Assembly: GCA_963790875.1 (NCBI GenBank) | Contig: CAWBQT010000016.1 | Location: 806,001-870,000, forward strand | From: AP-15 sp963790875 | GTDB taxonomy: Bacteria > Pseudomonadota > Alphaproteobacteria > ATCC43930 > CGMCC-115725 | Direction of reading: 5' to 3' | DNA: 64,000 nucleotides | Shown: positions 1 through 8,287 of the stretch, piece by piece | How the letters are laid out: every line of letters begins with the position of its first letter | Numbering within the stretch: position 1 is the first letter of the stretch | Notes under the pieces: model-generated | What the model was told of the DNA's origin: nothing | The model's input: the letters and a program-made list of their open reading frames with translations, nothing else | Databases searched by the model: none | Program-made: the position numbers and the translations under genes

Positions 1-812
1 TGACCCGCAGCTTCGCCGGCCGGGCGTTCCGCCTCGGACAGCACGTCGACCGGCTCTACCGCTCGCTCAAATACCTCGAGATCGATCCGGGCATCGCGCC
101 GGCAGAAATGACCGCGATCAGCGAGGAAGTACTGGCGAGGAACCGGCATCTCTTGGGCCCGGACGAGGATTACTGGATTGCGCAGCGGGTGAGCCGCGGC
201 GTCCTGCCGGTCGCCGGCGACGATTGGGATCATTACGGGCCGAACGTCATCGTCGAATGCCAGCCCCTCCCGTTGCGCGAGCGCGCCCCGCTGTTTCGCG
301 ACGGGATCGAGGTGATCACGCCGTCCGTGCGGCGCACGCCGCCGCAATCGCTGTCGCCGCGCGCCAAGATGCACCAATATCTGAACCTGATCCTCGCCGA
401 CCGCGAGGTGAAGGCGCAGAATGCGGCGGCTTGGGCCGTGCTGCTCGATGTCGACGGCAATCTCGCCGAGGGCCAGGGCAGCAACATATTTCTGGTGCGC
501 GACGGCGAGCTGGCGACGCCGCGCGAGCGGTTCGTGTTGCCGGGTGTCACGCGCCGGGCGGTGTTCGACCTTGCCGGCGAGCTCGGCATTCCGTGCGTCG
601 AGCGCGACATCGACCTCTACGACGCCTACACCGCCGACGAGTGCTTTTTGACGTCGACGAGCCTCGTCGTCTGTGGTGTGAAAAGCCTGAACGGCCGAAA
701 ATTCGCCGCCGGCGCCGTCCCGGGACCGGTCACGCGAAGACTGACCGAGGCCTTCACGGAACTCGTCGGCTGCGACTTTGTCGCGCAATATCTCCGGCAT
801 CTCGACGGCTGA
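1..812 (+). CDS. Class IV PLP aminotransferase (branched-chain/D-amino-acid type), 5' partial
   Basis: The reading frame is open from base 3, so the gene starts upstream of the window. The first visible residues (RAFRLGQHVDRLYRSL) match the early helix of branched-chain and D-amino-acid aminotransferases. The probable PLP-binding lysine is in AKMHQYLNL. The class IV signature follows as EGQGSNIFLV and FVLPGVTRRAV. About 269 residues are visible, close to the full family length of 290-310, so little is missing. Expected role: transamination of an aliphatic amino acid in the cytoplasm. The exact substrate (branched-chain amino acid, D-alanine or aminodeoxychorismate) cannot be settled from the sequence. 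Confidence 0.88.
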   Translation, partial: TRSFAGRAFRLGQHVDRLYRSLKYLEIDPGIAPAEMTAISEEVLARNRHLLGPDEDYWIAQRVSRGVLPVAGDDWDHYGPNVIVECQPLPLRERAPLFRDGIEVITPSVRRTPPQSLSPRAKMHQYLNLILADREVKAQNAAAWAVLLDVDGNLAEGQGSNIFLVRDGELATPRERFVLPGVTRRAVFDLAGELGIPCVERDIDLYDAYTADECFLTSTSLVVCGVKSLNGRKFAAGAVPGPVTRRLTEAFTELVGCDFVAQYLRHLDG

Positions 813-928
813 GAGCGCCGCTCACCACGCTCGGTTCCGGCGTGCCCCGGGGATCGCGCGGCGCGCGGCTGCATATCCGCTAATCGCAGGCGGCTCGGCA
901 GTCGGGCCGCAAGTCGACGGAGGTTTTC

Positions 929-1459
929 GTGAAGAAGACACTGCTCGCCGCGGCCCTCGCGGCCGGCGCCGTGATCGCCGTGCCCAGCGTCACCAGCCTG
1001 GCGCAGGATCCGAACCCGCCTGGCGCGCCGGCCGCAGCGCCGGAAAGCGGCGGGGGGCCGGCGATGCCGCGAATGGACGGCGGACCGATGCTGCGCCACA
1101 TGATGATGGGGAGGATGCATGGCGGCGGCCCGCAGGATTGGTGTATCGACCGGCTCGCCTGGCGCGCGGCGCGGCGTGCCTATATCGAGACCAAGCTCGA
1201 CCTGACCGCGGCGCAGCGCCCGTTATGGGACAGGGTGGAGGCCGCCGCACAGGCGGAACAGCAGAAGGAACGTCAGCTCTGCACCACGCTGAAGACCGCG
1301 ACCGAGCCGACCGTCATCGATCGCATGGACCGGATGCAGCAGTTCCTATCGGCGCGGCTCGACGGGCTGCGGGCGGCGCAGCCGGCGGTCGCGGCGCTCT
1401 ATCAGGCACTGACACCGGCACAGCGGGCGATCCTCGACCATCCGTTCCACCGGTCGTAA
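929..1459 (+). CDS. Periplasmic LTxxQ-motif (Spy/CpxP-like) protein
   Basis: This protein of 176 residues starts at a GTG preceded by an ACGGAGG ribosome site. The N-terminus is a classic signal peptide (MKKTLLAAALAAGAVIAV) with cleavage probably near the SLA-QD junction. A Pro/Gly/Met-rich linker follows, then a helical region with two LTxxQ motifs, LTAAQ near residue 91 and LTPAQ near residue 166. This is the pattern of the Spy/CpxP LTxxQ family of periplasmic chaperone or stress proteins. Two cysteines (in DWCID and QLCTT) could form a disulfide. The gene stands alone between the aminotransferase and the ETF operon. The precise role is unknown. Confidence 0.75.
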   Translation: MKKTLLAAALAAGAVIAVPSVTSLAQDPNPPGAPAAAPESGGGPAMPRMDGGPMLRHMMMGRMHGGGPQDWCIDRLAWRAARRAYIETKLDLTAAQRPLWDRVEAAAQAEQQKERQLCTTLKTATEPTVIDRMDRMQQFLSARLDGLRAAQPAVAALYQALTPAQRAILDHPFHRS

Positions 1460-1636
1460 TCGTTCGATCGTTCTTGCCGCCGTAACGGCACACCGCCCTC
1501 GTCGTACCACGCCGGCCGGTGCCTAGGGCGGGGATCACGAGACCGGAAGGCTAGGACGAGCCTCTTGCCTTCGCCGGGTGCCCGTGCACAATTCGCCGGC
1601 GCGTCCGGCAGTTGCGGCGGCAGAGGCGAGGACGAG

Positions 1637-2386
1637 ATGAAGGCGCTGGTCGCGGTCAAGCGGGTCATCGACTACAACGTCAAGATCCGCGTCAAGGCGG
1701 ACAAGAGCGGGGTCGAAACCGCCAATGTGAAGATGTCGATGAACCCGTTCGACGAGATCGCGATCGAAGAGGCGTTGCGGCTGCGCGAAGCCGGCATCGT
1801 CAGCGAGGTCGTCGCCGTCTCGCTCGGCGTGGCGCAATGCCAGGAGACGATCCGCACCGCGCTGGCGATGGGCGCCGACCGCGGCATCCTGGTCGAGACC
1901 AATACCGAGCTGCAGCCGCTCGCCGTCGCCAAGCTGTTGAAAGCGGTGATCCTCGACGAAAAACCCGAGATCGTGATCATCGGCAAGCAGGCGATTGACG
2001 ACGACTGCAACCAGACGGGGCAGATGGTTTCCGCCTTGCTCGGCTGGCCGCAGGCGACTTTCGCCTCGAAGATCAAGATCGCCGACGGCCACGCCGAAGT
2101 GACGCGCGAAGTCGACGGCGGGTTGGAGACGATCTCGATCAAGCTCCCGGCCGTGGTCACCACGGATCTGCGGCTCAACGAGCCGCGCTACGCCTCGCTC
2201 CCGAACATCATGAAGGCGCGGAAGAAACCGATTGCGACGACGACGCCCGAGACGCTCGGCGTCGACGTGACGCCGCGGCTCGTCGTCCTCAAGGTCGAAG
2301 AGCCGGCCAAGCGCCAGGCCGGACATAAGGTCGGCTCGGTCGCCGAGCTCGTCGACAAGCTCAAGACCGAGGCGCGGGTGATCTGA
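1637..2386 (+). CDS. etfB: Electron transfer flavoprotein beta subunit
   Basis: Residues from MKALVAVKRVIDYNVK onward are typical of EtfB, and the predicted length of 249 residues is normal. The conserved segment AIDDDCNQTGQMVSALLGWP and the C-terminal RLNEPRYASLPNIMKARKK match the AMP-binding beta subunit. The frame is open further upstream, but the family-conserved N-terminus and the purine-rich GAGGACGAG place the start here. EtfAB accepts electrons from acyl-CoA and other dehydrogenases and passes them to ETF-ubiquinone oxidoreductase. The stop overlaps the etfA start codon by one base, so the two are translationally coupled. Confidence 0.97.
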   Translation: MKALVAVKRVIDYNVKIRVKADKSGVETANVKMSMNPFDEIAIEEALRLREAGIVSEVVAVSLGVAQCQETIRTALAMGADRGILVETNTELQPLAVAKLLKAVILDEKPEIVIIGKQAIDDDCNQTGQMVSALLGWPQATFASKIKIADGHAEVTREVDGGLETISIKLPAVVTTDLRLNEPRYASLPNIMKARKKPIATTTPETLGVDVTPRLVVLKVEEPAKRQAGHKVGSVAELVDKLKTEARVI

Positions 2387-3330
2387 TGGCCGCACTCGTC
2401 GTCGCCGAACACGACAACCTGACGCTGAAGCCGGCAACGCTCAACGCGCTGGCGGCGGCGGCAGAGATCGCCGGCGCCGAAGTCGACTTGCTTGTCGCCG
2501 GCAAGAATTGCCGGGCCGCGGCCGAAGCGGCAGCGCAGGCGAAGGGCGCACGCAAGGTGTTGCTCGCCGACGACGACGTCTATGGCCACACCCTCGCCGA
2601 GAATCTGGCGCCGCTCGTCGTCGGGCTGGCCGGCCAATACGGCCATCTCCTGGCGCCGGCGACGACCGCCGGCAAGAACCTGATGCCGCGGGTCGCCGCT
2701 CTCCTCGACGTCATGCAGATCTCGGACATCAGCGCCGTCGTCTCGCCCGATACCTTCGTGCGGCCGATCTATGCCGGGAACGCGCTGCAGACTGTGCAGT
2801 CGAAGGATCCGATCAAGGTCATCACGGTGCGCGGCACGGCCTTTCCGCCCGGCGAGGCGACGGGCGGGGCGGCGCCGATCGAAAATGTCACGGCGACGGC
2901 CGACGCCGGGCTCTCCGCCTTCGTCCGCGCCGAATTGTCGAAATCCGAGCGTCCGGAGCTGACGAGTGCGCGGATCGTCATCTCGGGCGGGCGCGGCATG
3001 CAGTCGGGCGACAATTTTCACCTTCTCGAACGGGTTGCCGACCAGCTGGGTGCCGCGGTCGGCGCCTCGCGCGCCGCGGTCGACGCCGGCTTTGTCCCGA
3101 ACGACTATCAGGTCGGCCAGACCGGCAAGATCGTGGCGCCGGAGCTCTACATTGCGGTCGGCATCTCGGGGGCGATCCAGCATCTCGCCGGCATGAAGGA
3201 TTCGAAGGTCATCGTCGCCATCAACAAGGACGAAGAAGCGCCGATCTTTCAGGTCGCCGATTACGGTCTCGTCGGCGATCTGTTCAAGATTTTGCCCGAA
3301 CTCGCCGACGAGTTGGAGCGCCACCAGTGA
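2386..3330 (+). CDS. etfA: Electron transfer flavoprotein alpha subunit
   Basis: This 314-residue protein has the EtfA layout: an N-terminal nucleotide-fold domain and a C-terminal FAD domain. The FAD domain shows VSGGRGMQ-type glycine-rich sequence (ISGGRGMQSGDNF), GASRAAVDAGF and the near-invariant QVGQTGKIVAPELY, followed by GISGAIQHLAGM. It forms the FAD-carrying heterodimer with EtfB. Its ATG overlaps the etfB TGA, and its own TGA overlaps the next gene's GTG, so etfB, etfA and the dehydrogenase are one tightly packed operon for beta-oxidation-type electron flow. Confidence 0.97.
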   Translation: MAALVVAEHDNLTLKPATLNALAAAAEIAGAEVDLLVAGKNCRAAAEAAAQAKGARKVLLADDDVYGHTLAENLAPLVVGLAGQYGHLLAPATTAGKNLMPRVAALLDVMQISDISAVVSPDTFVRPIYAGNALQTVQSKDPIKVITVRGTAFPPGEATGGAAPIENVTATADAGLSAFVRAELSKSERPELTSARIVISGGRGMQSGDNFHLLERVADQLGAAVGASRAAVDAGFVPNDYQVGQTGKIVAPELYIAVGISGAIQHLAGMKDSKVIVAINKDEEAPIFQVADYGLVGDLFKILPELADELERHQ

Positions 3331-4256
3331 GCGGCGCCGGGCCGGCGTCCGCCGCCCCGTCGTTTAACGGGGCGGGGGCCGAGGGTCTGCGCCGCATCGG
3401 CATCATCGGCGCCGGGCAGATGGGCGGCGGCATCGCCCATGTCTGCGCGTTGGCCGGTCTCGACGTCGTCATCACCGATGTCGGCGAGGAAGCTTTGGAG
3501 CGCGGCCGCGCCGCGATCGACCGCAACCTGTCGCGGCAGGTCGCTCGCGGCCGGATCCGCGAGGACGAGAAACAGGCCGCTCTCGCCCGCATCCGCACCG
3601 GTCTCGGCTATGCGATGTTCGGCGATTGCGACATGGTGATCGAGGCGGCGACCGAGAAGGAGGAGGTCAAGCGCCGGATCTTCAAGGAGCTGACGCCGGA
3701 ATTGCGCCCCGACGCGCTGATTGCCACCAACACCTCGTCGATCTCGATCACCCGCCTCGCCGCGACGACCGACCGGCCCGGCAAGTTCATCGGCATGCAT
3801 TTCATGAACCCGGTGCCGGTAATGACCCTCGTCGAGCTGATTCGCGGCATCGCCACCGACGAGGAGACCTTTGCGCGGACCCGCGATCTGGCGCTGAAGC
3901 TCGGCAAGACGCCGGTCGCGGCCGAGGACTACCCGGCCTTCATCGTCAACCGCATCCTGCTGCCGATGGTCAACGAAGCGGTCTACACGCTGTATGAGGG
4001 CGTTGGCTCGGTCGAAGCGATCGACACCGCGATGAAGCTCGGCGCCAACCACCCGATGGGTCCGCTCGAACTCGCCGATTTTATCGGCCTCGATACCTGC
4101 CTTTCGGTCATGCAAGTGCTTTATGAAGGTTTGGCTGACAGCAAATACCGACCCTGCCCGCTGCTCGTCAAATATGTCGAGGCCGGGTGGCTCGGCCGCA
4201 AAACCGGCCGCGGCTTTTACGACTACCGCGGTCTGAAGCCGGTGCCGACCCGGTAA
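3327..4256 (+). CDS. hbd: 3-hydroxybutyryl/3-hydroxyacyl-CoA dehydrogenase
   Basis: The chosen GTG start overlaps the etfA stop and gives 309 residues, slightly longer than the usual 282-295 because of a Gly/Ala-rich leader of about 20 residues. The NAD-binding Rossmann motif is IGIIGAGQMGGGIAHVC. The family signature HFMNPVPVMTLVELIRG and the C-terminal GRKTGRGFYDY are intact. It oxidises (S)-3-hydroxyacyl-CoA to 3-oxoacyl-CoA with NAD(P)+, in butyrate/PHB metabolism or fatty-acid oxidation. It is co-transcribed with etfBA. A later start inside the leader is possible. Confidence 0.95.
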   Translation: MSGAGPASAAPSFNGAGAEGLRRIGIIGAGQMGGGIAHVCALAGLDVVITDVGEEALERGRAAIDRNLSRQVARGRIREDEKQAALARIRTGLGYAMFGDCDMVIEAATEKEEVKRRIFKELTPELRPDALIATNTSSISITRLAATTDRPGKFIGMHFMNPVPVMTLVELIRGIATDEETFARTRDLALKLGKTPVAAEDYPAFIVNRILLPMVNEAVYTLYEGVGSVEAIDTAMKLGANHPMGPLELADFIGLDTCLSVMQVLYEGLADSKYRPCPLLVKYVEAGWLGRKTGRGFYDYRGLKPVPTR

Positions 4257-4259
4257 GCC

Positions 4260-4278
4260 GCGGCAAAGGGCCGCTTTT
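4260..4278 (+). terminator. Rho-independent terminator after etfBA-hbd
   Basis: A 5-bp GC-only stem (GCGGC with GCCGC) around a short AAAGG loop is followed directly by TTTT. It begins 3 bases past the dehydrogenase stop codon. It is a short but well-placed intrinsic terminator for the operon. Confidence 0.6.
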
Positions 4279-4335
4279 CCTGGCGGGCGGTCTTGTTGCG
4301 CGGCGGATGATCCGTTATCAAGCCGTCACATTCCT

Positions 4336-4380
4336 GTGTTAAGCGGGCCTGCGCTAAGCGGGCCTGTGTTAAGCGGGTGC
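4336..4380 (+). repeat. Three tandem 15-bp repeats upstream of the HNH gene
   Basis: Three consecutive 15-bp units of the form GYGYTAAGCGGGCCT lie just before the HNH gene. In frame they would encode the pentapeptide (V/A)LSGP three times, but this lies upstream of the likely start. The unit resembles a slippage product. Confidence 0.75.
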
Positions 4381-4404
4381 GGCAGTGATGAGGGCGGGTT
4401 CGGC

Positions 4405-4968
4405 GTGACGGTAGGCCTCGACAATTGCCCGGCTCTGGTGCTGAACGCGGATTTTCGGCCGCTGAGCTATTTCCCGCTGTCGCTGTGGTCGTGGCAAGAC
4501 GCGATCAAAGCGGTATTTCTCGACCGGGTCAACATCATCGACCGCTACGACATCTGTGTCCACAGTCCGACCTTGGAAATGCAACTGCCGAGCGTCGTGT
4601 CGCTGAAGGAATACGTCCCAGCGGCGCGTCACCCGGCCTTCACCCGGTTCAACGTCTTTCTGCGCGACCGCTTCAGCTGCCAGTATTGCGGCGACCCTTA
4701 CCCGTCGCATGATCTGACTTTCGACCACCTGATCCCGCGCTCGCGCGGCGGGCGCACGATCTGGACCAATGTCGTGACCGCCTGCGGCAGCTGCAATCTA
4801 TTGAAAGGCAATCGGCTGCCGCGTGAGAGCGGCATGTTTCCGCGGCACCGGCCGATCCAGCCGACGACGCACCTGCTGCAGCAGAACGGGCGCGCCTTCC
4901 CGCCCAACTATCTGCACGAGAGCTGGCGCGACTATCTCTACTGGGACACCGAACTCGACCCGAACTGA
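4405..4968 (+). CDS. HNH endonuclease family protein
   Basis: The likely start is the GTG giving MTVGLDNCPALVLNAD (187 residues), preceded by a GAGGGCGGG purine tract. An upstream GTG would add a repeat-encoded tail not expected in the family. The N-terminal half is the conserved NADFRPLSYFPLSLWSWQDA region of bacterial HNH proteins. The C-terminal half is a zinc-ribbon HNH nuclease: CQYCG and CGSCN supply four cysteines, and FDHLIPRSRGG supplies the catalytic His. The proteins are widespread in alphaproteobacteria and of unknown physiological role. The gene is a single transcription unit, convergent with hyuA. Confidence 0.9.
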   Translation: MTVGLDNCPALVLNADFRPLSYFPLSLWSWQDAIKAVFLDRVNIIDRYDICVHSPTLEMQLPSVVSLKEYVPAARHPAFTRFNVFLRDRFSCQYCGDPYPSHDLTFDHLIPRSRGGRTIWTNVVTACGSCNLLKGNRLPRESGMFPRHRPIQPTTHLLQQNGRAFPPNYLHESWRDYLYWDTELDPN

Positions 4969-5013
4969 AGGACATGGGCGGGAGGGTGGTCGCAAGGGTG
5001 TTTTAGCCCAGTT

Positions 5014-6579
5014 TTAGCCCGGCTTTCGTATCGAGCCCATGGCGCCGGCGACGCGCACGCGGACCCGCAGCGCGTTGCCGGGCAGGTAGGCGAGCGGCAT
5101 GTCTTCGACATCGACGGTTTCGAGGCTCGCCTTGTCGGCGCCGGCCGCGACGGCGCGCTCGCATGCCTCGGCCTCGGCCATCGCAATCGCGTCGTCGCGC
5201 GCGAGATCGCGATAGATCCGGTCGGTTTCGCCGCTCACTCGTGCGATCGCTGCGCCGACGGCGTTGGCGCAGTCGCCATGCGGCACGCGGATCACCTCGC
5301 TGACCCCGGCGGGCCGGTCGGGGACGAGAAAGGCGCCGCCGCCGACCGCGATGAGCGGTACGTCGCCGGCCTCGGTCTTCATGCGGTCGACCGCATCCTC
5401 GATCTTCTTCTGCGCCTCCGCCAGAACCTCTCGCACCAGCCCCTTCGGCAGACCGACGACGGCAGCGGGGTCGCCGATCGCGGTGCGCCCGGCGGCGACC
5501 GCGGCGTCGGTCGCGGTCAGGGTTTGGCCGCCGAAGACGAGCGCCTCCGTCGTCAGCCGGAAGCCGACGCTCCGCGGGCCGACGGCGAACGGCGAGCGCC
5601 GGACGAGGCTGCCGCCGCCGAGCCCGATCGAAGTGAGGTCCGGCATGCGGAAGAGGGTGCGCACGCCGCCGACCGTGACGACCGAGTTTGCTTCGCGCGG
5701 AAAGCCGCGGCGCAGCTGGCCGATATCGGTCGAAGTCCCGCCGACATCGACCACCATCGCATTGCTGACGCCGGACAGGAATGCCGCGCCGCGCATCGAG
5801 TTGGTCGCCCCCGAGGCGAAGCTCACGACCGGCAGCGCGGCGGCGGTTTCCGCCGTCATGACCGTGCCGTCGTTCTGGGTCAGAAAGAGCGGGGCGGCAA
5901 TGCCGCTCGCCGCGATCGCTGCGGTGAACGCCGCGACCGTCTGCCGCGCCAGCGGGATCAGCGCCGCATTCAGTAAGGCGGCGTTCTCGCGTTCGAGGAG
6001 GCCGATACGGCCGAGGTCGTAGGAGAGGCTGATCGCGGCGTCCGGGCATTCCGCGCGCAGGATCTCGGCGGCCCGCCGCTCGCAGCTCGGGTCGAGCGGC
6101 GAAAAGACCGCGGCGATCGCGACCGAACGGAGGCCGTTTTCCCGGATCCGCCGCGCCGCGCGGCGCATGCCCGTTTCGTCGAACGGCACGATCGGCCGGC
6201 CATCGTAGTCGTGCCCGCCTTCGAGCATGAAGATCCCGCCGCGAACGATGTCGGCAAGGTCTTCCGGCCAGTCGCAAAATGGCGGCAGCGAGGCGGCGGC
6301 CGGCAGGCCGATGCGCACCGCCGCAACCGGCACCAGGCCCTCGCGCTGCACCGCGGCGTTGACGAAATGCGTCGTGCCGATGACGACCCCATCGATCGCA
6401 GGGCCGTCGATCGCCTCGCGCCCGACGACGGGATCGGCGGCGAGCCGGCCGAGGGCCGCGACGATGCCGTTGGTCACGTCAGGCGTCGTCGGCGTCTTGA
6501 CTGCCCGTACGACACGACCGTCGACGAGCAATACCGCGTCGGTATTGGTGCCGCCGACATCGATGCCTATGCTGCGCAT
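5014..6579 (-). CDS. hyuA: Hydantoinase/oxoprolinase family protein (HyuA-type)
   Basis: This 521-residue protein has the ASKHA-fold ATPase features of hydantoinase A/oxoprolinase. These are N-terminal IGIDVGGTNTDAVLL, then VVIGTTHFVNA, a central VVDVGGTSTDIG phosphate loop, and SIGLGGGS. It is shorter than HyuA subunits of 680-700 residues, as expected for the subgroup that pairs with DUF917 proteins. Expected chemistry is ATP-dependent cleavage of a cyclic amide such as a hydantoin. Its natural partner, the DUF917 gene, lies 1.7 kb upstream on the same strand, with an opposite-strand gene between them. Confidence 0.9.
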   Translation of the reverse strand: MRSIGIDVGGTNTDAVLLVDGRVVRAVKTPTTPDVTNGIVAALGRLAADPVVGREAIDGPAIDGVVIGTTHFVNAAVQREGLVPVAAVRIGLPAAASLPPFCDWPEDLADIVRGGIFMLEGGHDYDGRPIVPFDETGMRRAARRIRENGLRSVAIAAVFSPLDPSCERRAAEILRAECPDAAISLSYDLGRIGLLERENAALLNAALIPLARQTVAAFTAAIAASGIAAPLFLTQNDGTVMTAETAAALPVVSFASGATNSMRGAAFLSGVSNAMVVDVGGTSTDIGQLRRGFPREANSVVTVGGVRTLFRMPDLTSIGLGGGSLVRRSPFAVGPRSVGFRLTTEALVFGGQTLTATDAAVAAGRTAIGDPAAVVGLPKGLVREVLAEAQKKIEDAVDRMKTEAGDVPLIAVGGGAFLVPDRPAGVSEVIRVPHGDCANAVGAAIARVSGETDRIYRDLARDDAIAMAEAEACERAVAAGADKASLETVDVEDMPLAYLPGNALRVRVRVAGAMGSIRKPG

Positions 6580-6813
6580 AGCCTATTCCGCGAGCAGCGG
6601 GCCGGAAGCGCCGGCACCGTAAGGATGCCGCCTGCGCGGCCGGCAGCGGGACGGGGACGTTCCGTCTTGCGAGCCGTAGAACTATCGCCCGATGTCATGC
6701 GCGCGATACCCAAGCATCACGGTCCACCAATATCCTGCGGGATCTCGATCGTGGAGGAGTGTTATCGCCAAGGCGGCGGTTGTCTCCAATTTGCAGAATG
6801 GGAGTCGCGGCGC

Positions 6814-8193
6814 ATGATGTCTTGTGGCAAGAAAAACGTTTCGACCTTGCTGCTGCTCGCGGGATTTCTGCTGATGGCCTCGCCGCATGCCGGGGCCGAA
6901 CTGCCCGACTTCGGCCAACTGCCCGACGTCGGCGCCGTTAACGTCCTCACGAACGGCGCCACTGGCGACTGCGTGCACGACGATGCGGACGCGATCGACT
7001 GGGTGATCTTTCGGCTGCAGCACCCGCGCTCAACCGGGCGGCACGGGACCCACTCCGTGGCCGTCTATTTTCCCAAACCGCCCGGTCGCTGTTATCTCGT
7101 CCGCAAGCCAATCCGGCTCCGCGGCCCCAGCGACGGGGAGAGTTACATCAGCATTTCGCTAATCGGCGACGGCCGTGGCGTGTCGGTGATCCGCGCCGGC
7201 GCCGCGATCGAGGCCGTATTGCAGAAGGACAGGGTTTTCGACTTGGGTGACACGATCACCGATCTGACTTTCGACGCCAATGCTCGGGCCGAGCATGCCA
7301 TCGAGTGGCTGGGCGGCTCCGAGGCCCGGTTCACGCGCATCGAGGCGCTCAACGGCAGGGCCGACGACTTGTATCTCGGCGGTCATGGGACGGATTTCTT
7401 TTCCGATAGTTACTTCATGAACGATTCAACATTTCCAGAATATAATATTTTTATTGACGGTACGTCGACCGACAACGAATTCACCAACAACGTAATTGTC
7501 AACGCGTCCGTCGCCAACATCATCGAACATGGCGGCGGCAGCAATCACTTCATCAGCAATCATGCTTACGGATTCCCATACCATTTGTGCCCGAAATATA
7601 GTTTCATCGTCGCGGACCAGTCGATATGGATCGGCAACCAGAGCGATTGCGCGAGGGAATCGACGTTTGTCCTGACACGTTTTAACGCAGTCGTCTCGGG
7701 CAACGTGATGCAGGGGGCGGCGGATCACGGGATCTGTTTGTCGCCGTCCGGCGGCAACAATACGGTTGTCGGTAACCAGATAATCTTCGGCGATATCGAC
7801 GGCACGTTCAAATCGGACGTGCCGGCGGCGAACGCTGTCGTCCAGGGAGTGATGGAGGATCAAAAGCTTTCCTGCGCGGGTCCGGGCGTTCGAACGGCAA
7901 CTTGGGGTACCGGCGCCAATCACGGCGCCGGCAATGTGGTGTTGAGCAACACGCCAGCGAGCAACGAGAACATCTGGAACACGATCTACAACAATGGTGC
8001 GCAGGATCTGAAGATCGGGATCGGCACGCCCGACCCGCAAGCCCGTCTCGATGTGAACGGCGCCATTCGCGTTGGCGAGAGCGTGATGTCCTGCACCGCG
8101 GCGACTGCCGGGTCGATCCGCTTCGACGCCACGAGCCGGACGTTCTTCGGCTGCAACGGCATGAGTTGGGTGCCGTTCACGAACCAAAACTAG
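6814..8193 (+). CDS. Secreted right-handed beta-helix (pectate-lyase-like) protein with tail-fibre-like C-terminus
   Basis: The predicted protein has 459 residues with a signal peptide (VSTLLLLAGFLLMASPHAGA). The body has the repeated Asn/Asp/Gly-rich turns of a parallel beta-helix: NNVIVNASVANIIEHGG, then SNHFISNHAYGF, VVSGNVMQGAADHGI and NNTVVGNQIIFGD. The last 60 residues (GIGTPDPQARLDVNGAIRVG, then AGSIRFDATSRTFFGCNG) resemble modules seen at the ends of surface and phage tail proteins. The start is the first ATG of an ATG-ATG pair after GGGAG. Base composition around 7430-7700 is clearly AT-richer than the flanks, suggesting transfer. The substrate, if any, is unknown; polysaccharide binding or cleavage is a guess. 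Confidence 0.8.
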   Translation: MMSCGKKNVSTLLLLAGFLLMASPHAGAELPDFGQLPDVGAVNVLTNGATGDCVHDDADAIDWVIFRLQHPRSTGRHGTHSVAVYFPKPPGRCYLVRKPIRLRGPSDGESYISISLIGDGRGVSVIRAGAAIEAVLQKDRVFDLGDTITDLTFDANARAEHAIEWLGGSEARFTRIEALNGRADDLYLGGHGTDFFSDSYFMNDSTFPEYNIFIDGTSTDNEFTNNVIVNASVANIIEHGGGSNHFISNHAYGFPYHLCPKYSFIVADQSIWIGNQSDCARESTFVLTRFNAVVSGNVMQGAADHGICLSPSGGNNTVVGNQIIFGDIDGTFKSDVPAANAVVQGVMEDQKLSCAGPGVRTATWGTGANHGAGNVVLSNTPASNENIWNTIYNNGAQDLKIGIGTPDPQARLDVNGAIRVGESVMSCTAATAGSIRFDATSRTFFGCNGMSWVPFTNQN

Positions 8194-8287
8194 CGCCTCC
8201 TCGCCGTCGAGGGCGGTTTGCGGCGGCGGTCGGCGAGATCGAAATTCCGCCTGTCAATCCGCGAAGACGGGTTGGCGAGCCGCATTC

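Noticed and set aside
2508..3326. N-terminal extension of the 3-hydroxyacyl-CoA dehydrogenase frame
   Set aside because: The extension is out of phase with etfA, Arg-rich, and not family-like; the GTG at the etfA stop gives the right N-terminus.
6211..6813. Long N-terminal extension of the beta-helix frame
   Set aside because: It runs opposite hyuA and lacks any motif; the signal peptide begins at 6814.
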